From JBPOHE01 sp052035915 (GTDB lineage Bacteria > Pseudomonadota > Gammaproteobacteria > Chromatiales > Chromatiaceae), in assembly GCA_052035915.1 (NCBI GenBank), contig JBPOHE010000090.1, forward strand, positions 1 to 7,441: DNA of 7,441 bases, given 5' to 3'. Both the position numbers and the translations under genes were made by a program. Of this stretch, positions 1-5,089 are shown in pieces. Position 1 is the first letter of the stretch. Each line of letters opens with the position of its first letter. Under the pieces are notes generated by a model that did not search any database, was not told the origin of the DNA, and worked only from the letters and a program-made list of their open reading frames with translations.

Positions 1-501
1 GCCGCCATCCCGGCGGAGCGCCGAACAGAAGGCCAGCACATCCTGGCGCTGGCGCAGCCAGAGATTGACCTTCTGTTTGAGTACCGGCTGCCGCTCCTCG
101 GATCCACGGCCCTTGCCATGAATGATCTGGACGCAGCGTAAGCGATGGCGTTGGCAATGACGCAGGAATTCGGCCAGCAGATCCTGGGCATGGGCTGTCG
201 TCAATCCATGCAAATCGAGTTCAATCTCCACTGGGATGCGACCGGCCCGCAGATCGGCGAAGAGGCGGTGTTGAATCCCCGGGCGCTGGAAACTCAGATA
301 GTCTTCGGTTTCCACTTCGTGTTCGGAGAGCAGCTCGCCGAAGCCGGCTTCAAGATTTGCCGGCTCCTCCCTGATCTGGCGAGCTGGGCGCACCCGGCGG
401 CGGAAGGGTTCGCTTTGCTCCTGTGACAGGGGTTTCACATCCCTGACTTCCTCACGGAACAACTCGATTTCTGTGGGAGCCAGTTCGGGGGGATGACGCA
501 T
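1..501 (-). CDS. Smr-domain protein (SmrA/YdaL-like), 3' end outside window
   Basis: Reading the complement from ATG at 501 gives 167 residues with no stop before the window edge. The N-terminal half is charged and contains an LFREEVRDVKPL segment (residues about 14-25) typical of proteobacterial Smr proteins of the YdaL kind. The Smr domain begins near residue 92 and shows both hallmark motifs, DLHG (96-99) and HGKG (128-131), followed by a segment ending in VLAFCSA (155-161). Smr domains are nucleic-acid binding or nicking modules. In E. coli the related SmrB cleaves mRNA at collided ribosomes, but which role this protein has cannot be told from sequence. The start is supported by AGGA seven bases upstream on the coding strand. 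Only the last part of the domain should be missing. It is transcribed divergently from surE. Family assignment is firm; specific function is open. Confidence 0.88.
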   Translation of the reverse strand, partial: MRHPPELAPTEIELFREEVRDVKPLSQEQSEPFRRRVRPARQIREEPANLEAGFGELLSEHEVETEDYLSFQRPGIQHRLFADLRAGRIPVEIELDLHGLTTAHAQDLLAEFLRHCQRHRLRCVQIIHGKGRGSEERQPVLKQKVNLWLRQRQDVLAFCSALRRDGG

Positions 502-560
502 AGCGGATTCCTGGACAAAGCCGATTATGATATACCCAAGTCTTCACCACTTTGCCGATA

Positions 561-589
561 CTGTGTCGGTGGCGGTTTTTCGGTATAGT
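561..589 (+). promoter_or_regulatory. weak candidate promoter for the surE-pcm-nlpD operon
   Basis: The 502-691 stretch between the divergent Smr and surE genes must hold both promoters. On the plus strand TATAGT at 584-589 is a fair -10 box, but the hexamer 17 bases upstream (CTGTGT, 561-566) is a poor -35, so this is only a guess. It would give a leader of roughly 95 bases. On the other strand an AT-rich segment around 523-534 (reads TATCATAAT on the complement) could serve as the -10 of the Smr gene. No riboswitch-like or strong hairpin structure was seen here. Confidence 0.22.
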
Positions 590-691
590 TCCGCTCACTC
601 GAATGGGTGAGATCCTCTATCGGCCGCCCGGGTAGTGTTCCACCACTCATGACACAACAACCTTGCCTTGAGGCGCGGTGAGCGCTCGGCC

Positions 692-1447
692 ATGCATATC
701 CTCCTGAGTAATGACGATGGTTATCAAGCTCCTGGGCTCCGCGTGCTGGCAAGGGCGCTGGCGAATCTGGCGGAGGTGGTCCTGGTGGCGCCCGAGCGCG
801 ATCGCAGCGGTGCCAGCAACTCCCTTACCCTTGACTGGCCGCTCCGTGCCCGTGAGGTCGAAACCGGGGTGATCGCCGTCGACGGTACCCCTACCGACTG
901 TGTCCACCTCGCCATCACCGGCCTGCTGGAACAAGAGCCGGACATGGTGGTGGCGGGGATCAACTCGGGTCCGAATCTGGGCGATGACGTCATCTATTCG
1001 GGTACCGTGGCGGCCGCCATGGAAGGACGCTTCCTCGGTTATCCGTCCATGGCCATCTCCATGGCCACCCACAACCCCAGGCATTACGATACCGGAGCCC
1101 AGGTCGCCGTCTTTCTGGTGGAGCATCTGCGCCGACAACGACTGAACCCGGATAACATCATCAACGTCAATGTCCCGGATCTCCCCTTCAGTGCCTTGCG
1201 TGGTTTTCAGGCCACCCGACTGGGAAACCGCCACAAGGCCGAACCCATCATCAAGGAACGGGATCCCCGGGGACGCACCGTCTATTGGGTGGGACCGGCG
1301 GGGGCGGAACAGGATGCGGGGCCGGGGACGGATTTCCATGCCGTACGCGAGGGTTATGTGTCGGTGACCCCGCTGCATGTCGATCTCACCCGCCATAGCC
1401 TGGTTCCCGATCTGGGGCACTGGCTCGACGGGATCTCGCGAGCATGA
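692..1447 (+). CDS. surE: 5'/3'-nucleotidase SurE (survival protein)
   Basis: SurE removes phosphate from nucleoside 5'- and 3'-monophosphates in the cytoplasm and is linked to stationary-phase survival. The 251-residue product has the usual family length. It starts MHILLSNDDG, with the paired metal-binding aspartates D8 and D9. The conserved S39 lies in the APERDRSG segment, and the NSGPN motif (91-95) supplies the asparagine ligand; it is followed by GDDVIYSGTVAAAMEG (97-112), a family signature. ATG at 692 is chosen because it gives the canonical N-terminus; an in-frame TTG at 668 would add eight residues not seen in the family. GGTGAG at 677-682 is a plausible ribosome binding site. The gene is the first of the operon, and its stop overlaps the pcm start by four bases (ATGA), which suggests translational coupling. 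Confidence 0.97.
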   Translation: MHILLSNDDGYQAPGLRVLARALANLAEVVLVAPERDRSGASNSLTLDWPLRAREVETGVIAVDGTPTDCVHLAITGLLEQEPDMVVAGINSGPNLGDDVIYSGTVAAAMEGRFLGYPSMAISMATHNPRHYDTGAQVAVFLVEHLRRQRLNPDNIINVNVPDLPFSALRGFQATRLGNRHKAEPIIKERDPRGRTVYWVGPAGAEQDAGPGTDFHAVREGYVSVTPLHVDLTRHSLVPDLGHWLDGISRA

Positions 1448-2103
1448 AACCCGATCATCGTGGTATTGGCCTGACTTCACCCCGTGCCCGCGAACGCATG
1501 GTGGAACGCCTGCGGAACATGGGGATCAAGCATCCGTCCGTGCTGGAGGCGATTCGGGAGACCCCGAGACATATTTTCGTCGAGGAGGCCCTGGCCTCTC
1601 GCGCCTATGAGGACTCATCCCTGCCCATAGGTTTCGGTCAGACCATTTCCCAACCCTATGTGGTAGCGCGCATGACCGAGGCCCTGTTGGAGGGGGGCGC
1701 TATCGATACCCTACTGGAGGTGGGCACCGGCTCCGGCTATCAGACAGCCGTGCTCGCCAGGCTGGTCCACAGGGTGTACACGGTGGAACGCATCAAGGAA
1801 CTCCTCACCCAGGCCCAACATCGTTTTCGTGAGTTGGAATTGCGCAATATCCGCAGCAAACATAGCGACGGCTTCTTAGGTCTGCCGGAATACGCCCCCT
1901 TCAACGGTATCCTGGTCACCGCGGCCCCCGAAGGGGTTCCCAGGACCCTGGTCAACCAGCTTGTCGTCGGTGGTCGTATGCTGATCCCCATGGGACAGAG
2001 GGAACAGCAGGTGCTGGTGCGGATCCAGCGTACCCAGGCCGGATACGATTACGAAGTCCTGGAGCGGGTCTCCTTTGTCCCGCTGGTGAGTGGGGTCGGT
2101 TGA
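1444..2103 (+). CDS. pcm: protein-L-isoaspartate O-methyltransferase
   Basis: Pcm uses S-adenosylmethionine to methylate isoaspartyl residues in aged proteins, starting their repair to normal aspartate in the cytoplasm. The 219-residue product is close to the usual bacterial length of about 208. Visible family marks are GFGQTISQPYVVA (63-75), which contributes to substrate binding, the SAM-binding motif LLEVGTGSGYQTAVLA (90-105), and the later DGFLGLPEYAPFNGILVTAA segment (142-161). The C-terminus VLERVSFVPLVSG is also typical. The start overlaps the surE stop by four bases, with no strong ribosome binding site of its own, so it probably relies on coupling. Its stop TGA shares one base with the nlpD ATG. 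SurE and Pcm are neighbours in many gammaproteobacteria and both act in long-term survival. Confidence 0.97.
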   Translation: MKPDHRGIGLTSPRARERMVERLRNMGIKHPSVLEAIRETPRHIFVEEALASRAYEDSSLPIGFGQTISQPYVVARMTEALLEGGAIDTLLEVGTGSGYQTAVLARLVHRVYTVERIKELLTQAQHRFRELELRNIRSKHSDGFLGLPEYAPFNGILVTAAPEGVPRTLVNQLVVGGRMLIPMGQREQQVLVRIQRTQAGYDYEVLERVSFVPLVSGVG

Positions 2104-3023
2104 TGCCGCCGACGAGGTTGGATCCGACTCGGGCCCCGGGGAACCTGCCAGGTTGGGGCCTCCGGTCGATCGCTGCCTGGACCGCCGGCCATCGGCTTCT
2201 CCTGCTTTGTTGCCTGACGTTGGTGGTAACCGTCGGACTGACCGCTTGCAGCACCCCAGCCCCCGCCCCGGTGGAGATCCGGGAGGAACCCTCCTCCCAA
2301 CCATCCCAGACGGAGTCAACGACGATCTACCGGGTACAGCCCGGGGACAGCCTCTACATGATCGCTTGGCGTCTGGGACTCGACTATCGGGTCCTGGCCG
2401 CCTGGAATCAGATTCCACCCCCTTATGTCATCCACGCCGGTCAGGAACTTCGCCTGCAGCCCTCGGAGCCGCGGCTGGCCGCCGGGCGGGCGACGGCGAC
2501 CCGTGGGGCCAAGAAACCGACCCGCCGGGCTGGTACAGTCGCCAAATCGGTTCGTAAAAAGCCGGGCCGACCCAAACCCTTGCCTCCGGAGCCGGTGGAT
2601 GACGACTCTGGCGAGGACAGCGGCGGCGAATCCCCGCCAGGAGGGACCCTGAGTTGGTTGTGGCCAACCCAGGGTCGGATAATACAGACTTATGTCCCCA
2701 ACGATCGCGCCCATCAGGGGATCAAGATCGCCGGTTCTCCGGGACAGGCGGTGGTGGCGGCGGAAAACGGCAAGGTGGTCTACAGCGGCGATGGCCTCAT
2801 CGGCTATGGCCGACTCATCATCATCAAACACAACAAGGATTATTTGAGCGCCTACGGGCTAAACAAACGGGTGTTGGTGAAGGAAGGTGACCAGGTCAGC
2901 CGGGGGATGCAGATTGCCGAGATGGGAGGGCCGGCCGGCGGCGGCCAGTCCCTTCTGCACTTCGAGATACGCAAGGATGGAGATCCCGTGGATCCGGCCC
3001 GCTTGTTACCCAAGCGCGGTTGA
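2103..3023 (+). CDS. nlpD: NlpD-type lipoprotein, LysM plus degenerate LytM (M23) domain
   Basis: NlpD is an envelope lipoprotein that binds peptidoglycan and activates an N-acetylmuramoyl-L-alanine amidase (AmiC in E. coli) during daughter-cell separation. The 306-residue product has a hydrophobic stretch (about 31-47) ending in a lipobox LTAC with the acylated C49. A LysM domain spans about 74-118. A basic, Pro/Lys/Arg-rich linker (about 125-165) then an acidic Ser/Gly stretch lead to the M23 domain (about 187-303). That domain lacks most zinc ligands: the usual HxGxD reads HQGIK (204-208), the YxHL position reads YGLN (251-254), and HLHFE reads LLHFE (284-288). It should therefore be an activator and not a peptidase. 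ATG at 2103 overlaps the pcm stop by one base; TTG at 2100 is an alternative. The signal peptide has an unusually long N-region of about 30 residues, so a later start cannot be excluded. Confidence 0.93.
   Translation: MPPTRLDPTRAPGNLPGWGLRSIAAWTAGHRLLLLCCLTLVVTVGLTACSTPAPAPVEIREEPSSQPSQTESTTIYRVQPGDSLYMIAWRLGLDYRVLAAWNQIPPPYVIHAGQELRLQPSEPRLAAGRATATRGAKKPTRRAGTVAKSVRKKPGRPKPLPPEPVDDDSGEDSGGESPPGGTLSWLWPTQGRIIQTYVPNDRAHQGIKIAGSPGQAVVAAENGKVVYSGDGLIGYGRLIIIKHNKDYLSAYGLNKRVLVKEGDQVSRGMQIAEMGGPAGGGQSLLHFEIRKDGDPVDPARLLPKRG
2654..2683 (+). promoter_or_regulatory. candidate rpoS promoter inside nlpD
   Basis: GATAAT at 2678-2683 matches the sigma-70 -10 consensus at five of six positions, and TTGGTT at 2654-2659 gives a weak -35 with an 18-base spacer. 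A small dyad (GGTTG 2656-2660 with CAACC 2665-2669) overlaps the -35. Transcription would begin near 2690, about 405 bases before the rpoS ATG. In E. coli and Pseudomonas the main rpoS promoter is known to lie within nlpD several hundred bases upstream, so the position fits. The match itself is moderate and could be chance. Confidence 0.33.
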
Positions 3024-3049
3024 GACCAGGGCAGAATGACAACAATAAC

Positions 3050-3077
3050 TTCAGGGAGCTGTTTTAGCGAAGCTGAA
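3050..3077 (+). promoter_or_regulatory. small imperfect hairpin in the rpoS leader
   Basis: TTCAG (3050-3054) can pair with CTGAA (3073-3077), and inside it GCT (3058-3060) can pair with AGC (3066-3068) around a GTTTT loop. The unpaired side carries GGA. The structure ends three bases before the ribosome binding site, so it could influence rpoS translation, but the stems are short and no pairing with the ribosome binding site itself was found. Confidence 0.22.
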
Positions 3078-3080
3078 CGA

Positions 3081-3090
3081 GGGGAGGTGG
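3081..3090 (+). promoter_or_regulatory. strong ribosome binding site of rpoS
   Basis: GGGGAGGTGG contains GGAGGT at 3083-3088, eight bases before ATG 3097. It is a near-ideal Shine-Dalgarno sequence and fixes the rpoS start. It is stronger than the sites seen before surE, pcm and nlpD, which agrees with rpoS being translated independently of the operon. Confidence 0.8.
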
Positions 3091-3096
3091 CGGGGT

Positions 3097-4110
3097 ATGG
3101 TGGGAAAGGTCGATGAAATGGAGCTGGTGACTGAGGACGAACCCCAGGAGGAGTATGGGTTCGAGGTTGTGGAGGAAGCTTCGGAACAGGTCGAGGATTT
3201 GCTCGGCGACGAGGCCTCGGAATTGGTTTCCGAACCTGAGCCGACGTCCGGGTACGGCAGCGAACAGGGTGGAATCGGGCCCATGGACGCCACCCGACTC
3301 TATCTCAATGAAATCGGCGCCTCCAAGCTGCTGACGGCGGATGAGGAGGTCGCCCTATCCCGACGCGCTCAACGGGGAGACGGCGCGGCGCGAAAGCGCA
3401 TGATCGAGAGCAATCTGCGGCTGGTGGTGAAGATCGCCCGCCGCTACATGAACCGCGGTCTGGCCTTGCTGGATCTGATCGAAGAAGGCAATCTGGGGTT
3501 GATCCGGGCGGTGGAGAAGTTCGATCCCGAGCGGGGCTTTCGCTTCTCGACCTATGCCACCTGGTGGATTCGCCAAACGATCGAGCGGGCGATCATGAAC
3601 CAGACCCGGACCATCCGCCTCCCCATCCATGTGGTCAAGGAGATCAACGTCTATCTCCGGGCGGCGCGCAAACTCTCTCAGCATCTGGATCACGAACCCT
3701 CGACGGAGGAGATCGCCCAGATGCTCGACAAACCGACGTCCGAGGTCAAACGCATGCTGGGGCTGAACGAGCGGGTCACTTCCGTCGATACCCCCTATGG
3801 CAGGGATGCGGATAAACCCCTGTTGGAGACCATCCCCGACGAGATGACCCCGGATCCGGCCGCCCGTATCCAGTACGAAGGGCTACAGGCCAATCTGGAA
3901 CACTGGTTGGCCAAGCTCAGCGACAAGCAGCGGGAAGTGGTGGAGCGGCGCTTCGGCCTCCACGGCTATGAGAATTCCACCCTGGAAGAAGTGGCCAACG
4001 AACTCGGGGTGACCCGGGAACGGGTGCGGCAGATTCAGTTGGACGCCATGCGCCGATTGCGCGAGATCCTGGAAAAAGACGGCTTCTCGGTGGAAACCCT
4101 CTTCAAGTAA
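3097..4110 (+). CDS. rpoS: RNA polymerase sigma factor RpoS (stationary phase, general stress)
   Basis: RpoS redirects RNA polymerase to stress and stationary-phase promoters. The product has 337 residues (E. coli RpoS has 330). The first 60 residues are very acidic and poorly conserved. Region 1.2 follows (about 62-95, with DATRLYLNEIG), then regions 2.1-2.4 (about 100-175), containing LALLDLIEEGNLGLIRAVEKF (122-142) and FSTYATWWIRQTIERAI (150-166). Region 3 spans about 176-250, and region 4 about 265-337, with the -35-recognising helix-turn-helix TLEEVANELGVTRERVRQIQ (295-314). IEEGN and QTIERAIMNQ are RpoS forms; RpoD would read LIQEGN and QAITRSI. The KE pair at 181-182 corresponds to the region that RssB contacts in E. 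coli, so regulated proteolysis is possible but not shown. It sits 73 bases after nlpD with its own strong ribosome binding site. Confidence 0.97.
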   Translation: MVGKVDEMELVTEDEPQEEYGFEVVEEASEQVEDLLGDEASELVSEPEPTSGYGSEQGGIGPMDATRLYLNEIGASKLLTADEEVALSRRAQRGDGAARKRMIESNLRLVVKIARRYMNRGLALLDLIEEGNLGLIRAVEKFDPERGFRFSTYATWWIRQTIERAIMNQTRTIRLPIHVVKEINVYLRAARKLSQHLDHEPSTEEIAQMLDKPTSEVKRMLGLNERVTSVDTPYGRDADKPLLETIPDEMTPDPAARIQYEGLQANLEHWLAKLSDKQREVVERRFGLHGYENSTLEEVANELGVTRERVRQIQLDAMRRLREILEKDGFSVETLFK

Positions 4111-4140
4111 CAGCGGTTTCGTTTTGGTTTTGGCTCGCAG

Positions 4141-4167
4141 GATGGGCTGAACGAAGCGGAGCCCATC
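4141..4167. repeat. REP-like palindrome after rpoS
   Basis: GATGGGCT (4141-4148) and AGCCCATC (4160-4167) form a perfect 8-base stem around an 11-base loop containing CGAAGCG. No T tract follows, so it is not a terminator by itself. Its core TGAACGAAGCGGAGCCCA matches 15 of 18 bases of the core in the larger palindrome at 4442-4519, which points to a dispersed repetitive family. Confidence 0.6.
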
Positions 4168-4176
4168 GATCCCTGA

Positions 4177-4208
4177 AGTCCAAGAGGTCTGGGAAAGTCC
4201 ATGAGGTC
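4177..4208. repeat. near-perfect 13-base direct repeat
   Basis: AGTCCAAGAGGTC (4177-4189) recurs as AGTCCATGAGGTC (4196-4208), differing at one base, with a 19-base period. It lies between the rpoS stop and the putative terminator. Purpose unknown; it could be slippage-derived or a pair of binding sites. Confidence 0.5.
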
Positions 4209-4210
4209 GA

Positions 4211-4236
4211 CCGCGAGGGAAGGAAAGCCCTTGCGG
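4211..4236 (+). promoter_or_regulatory. hairpin with GGA in its loop, rpoS 3' region
   Basis: CCGCGAGGG (4211-4219) pairs with CCCTTGCGG (4228-4236) over nine base pairs including one G-U. The eight-base loop AAGGAAAG presents a GGA, the core of CsrA/RsmA binding sites, which favour hairpin loops. It immediately precedes the terminator hairpin. A role as a CsrA target or as part of a 3'-UTR-derived RNA is inference only. Confidence 0.4.
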
Positions 4237-4238
4237 CT

Positions 4239-4278
4239 GGCCCGTCCGTCCCTGGCGTTCCCGGGCACGGGCCTTTTT
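4239..4278 (+). terminator. probable intrinsic terminator of rpoS
   Basis: GGCCCGT (4239-4245) pairs perfectly with ACGGGCC (4267-4273), followed directly by TTTTT (4274-4278) and then AT. The 21-base loop is long for a terminator. It lies about 130-165 bases after the rpoS stop on the same strand and is the only T-tract hairpin found there, so it probably ends the rpoS transcript. Confidence 0.6.
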
Positions 4279-4290
4279 ATCCGGCTTTTC

Positions 4291-4349
4291 GTTCTCAAAT
4301 GAAGAACAATACCTCTAAAATCGACTTATTGTTCTCTCAGAAAGAACAA
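4291..4349. repeat. paired dyads GTTCT-N7-AGAAC, 40 bases apart
   Basis: The first dyad is GTTCT 4291-4295, a seven-base gap, then AGAAC 4303-4307. The second is GTTCT 4331-4335, a seven-base gap, then AGAAC 4343-4347, and it extends to TTGTTCT/AGAACAA (4329-4335 and 4343-4349). The inner half-sites also form an 8-base inverted repeat AGAACAAT/ATTGTTCT (4303-4310 and 4328-4335). The arrangement resembles a double operator for a dimeric regulator, but no promoter or gene start is close on either side, so it may equally be the remains of a repetitive element. Confidence 0.5.
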
Positions 4350-4401
4350 ATACCAGCCATTTCCAGCCGATGCCCGGCACCACCAAGCCCCGACCAATGT
4401 C

Positions 4402-4551
4402 ATACCATTTCCTATTAGTTTATCCGCCTGAAAGCCATGGGGTAGGCTGGCGATGAGCGAAGCGAATCCCAGCTACTAGAAGCTGGGTTTCAGCGCTTCG
4501 CGCCTCAACACCAGCCTACGAATATCGATAATACCTATCGAGAAATGGTAT
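4402..4551. repeat. nested inverted-repeat element, possible MITE
   Basis: ATACCATTTC (4402-4411) and GAAATGGTAT (4542-4551) are perfect 10-base inverted repeats 130 bases apart. They enclose the long palindrome 4442-4519 and a smaller dyad TCGATA-N5-TATCGA (4525-4541). The unit is about 150 bases, has no coding capacity, and could fold into one long structure. Terminal inverted repeats plus an internal palindrome fit a miniature transposable element, but no clear target-site duplication is visible, so the boundary is a guess. Confidence 0.42.
4442..4519. repeat. long imperfect palindrome, REP/BIME-like
   Basis: GTAGGCTGG (4442-4450) pairs with CCAGCCTAC (4511-4519) at the outside, and CCCAGCT (4468-4474) with AGCTGGG (4481-4487) around a six-base loop. 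Between these, both arms carry a CGAAGC core with short bulges. Each arm alone is a REP-like unit: the left arm core TGAGCGAAGCGAATCCCA closely matches the palindrome at 4141-4167, and the right arm read on the complement has a related sequence with small insertions. Two such units head to head form a BIME-like pair. Confidence 0.65.
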
Positions 4552-4581
4552 CAGATAGAGCGGTACCCTCATCGGCGCTGG

Positions 4582-4615
4582 GCCGCCCCCTTGGAAACCC
4601 TGAATACGGGGCGGC
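4582..4615. terminator. hairpin between rpoS region and Mth938 gene, weak terminator candidate
   Basis: GCCGCCCC (4582-4589) and GGGGCGGC (4608-4615) form a perfect eight-base GC-rich stem with an 18-base loop, only two bases beyond the stop codon of the minus-strand gene. No T tract follows on that strand, and only TTT follows on the plus strand. It may end the convergent minus-strand transcript or protect its 3' end. Confidence 0.4.
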
Positions 4616-4617
4616 TT

Positions 4618-4995
4618 TCAGCCCTCGATAGCCAGCAAGGCGGCCGCCACCCGCCGCCCTTCTGAAGAGAGGATGTTGTAGGTGCGACAGGCCGCCCTGG
4701 TATCCATGACATCGAAACCTATTCCCCGCTCGACGAAGGCCAGATAAGTGGTCACCGGCGGGAAGCGCTGGCGTTCCCCTGTCCCCAGAAGCACCGCTTC
4801 CAGACGAAGTTCATGCAGGGATAAAAAGTCTTCCGCGCACAGCTCTTCGAGCCTTTGCGGACGCCAATCGGGAATCACCAGATCGGGCATCACGATCAGG
4901 CTGCCGCTATGGGCGATGCCATTGATCAGGATAAGCCTGGGTCCATAGCCCCTGATCAGGTTGCCGCTGGAAGATGTGTCGCTGGAGAATCTCAT
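4618..4995 (-). CDS. Mth938-like domain protein
   Basis: The 125-residue product is a single Mth938-like (DUF498) domain at about its usual length. Visible marks are the NLIRGYGP start of the domain (12-19), LLGTGERQRFPP (69-80), and the strongly conserved MDTRAACRTYNIL (97-109) followed by SEGR (111-114). Human members include NDUFAF3, a respiratory complex I assembly factor, and AAMDC; the role of bacterial members is not established. ATG at 4995 is chosen because MRFSSDT is a typical family N-terminus; a TTG at 5013 would add six atypical residues. No Shine-Dalgarno sequence is visible before this ATG, which is unusual here. It lies 94 bases after the vWA gene stop on the same strand and could be co-transcribed with it. 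No signal peptide or membrane segment is seen, so it should be cytoplasmic. Confidence 0.88.
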   Translation of the reverse strand: MRFSSDTSSSGNLIRGYGPRLILINGIAHSGSLIVMPDLVIPDWRPQRLEELCAEDFLSLHELRLEAVLLGTGERQRFPPVTTYLAFVERGIGFDVMDTRAACRTYNILSSEGRRVAAALLAIEG

Positions 4996-5089
4996 GCTAT
5001 AGAAGATAACCAATGCCCCGGCCCGCCGACAAGACCAGGGTCAGTCAAGACCGCTGGGAAAGCCCCGGCCATCCCTTTGGGCTCCTTCC

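Noticed and set aside
603..635. Ten-codon open frame (MGEILYRPPG) upstream of surE
   Set aside because: It has no convincing ribosome binding site, no regulatory codon run and no attenuator hairpin after it.
668..691. TTG start giving SurE eight extra residues
   Set aside because: The family N-terminus begins exactly at the ATG 692 product, and no ribosome binding site favours the TTG.
647..1480. 277-codon open frame on the minus strand opposite surE
   Set aside because: It lies wholly antisense to surE, has no recognisable domain, and is rich in His, Arg and Gly as expected for a shadow frame in GC-rich DNA.
2090..2557. 155-codon plus-strand frame overlapping pcm and nlpD
   Set aside because: It is a frame shadow of nlpD; the nlpD frame has a lipobox, LysM and M23 domains, while this one has only low-complexity Pro/Gly/Arg sequence.
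4291..4349. LexA or CRISPR-like repeat interpretation of the GTTCT/AGAAC motifs
   Set aside because: The arms do not match the gammaproteobacterial LexA box (CTGT-N8-ACAG), and two short dyads without repeat-spacer regularity are not a CRISPR array.
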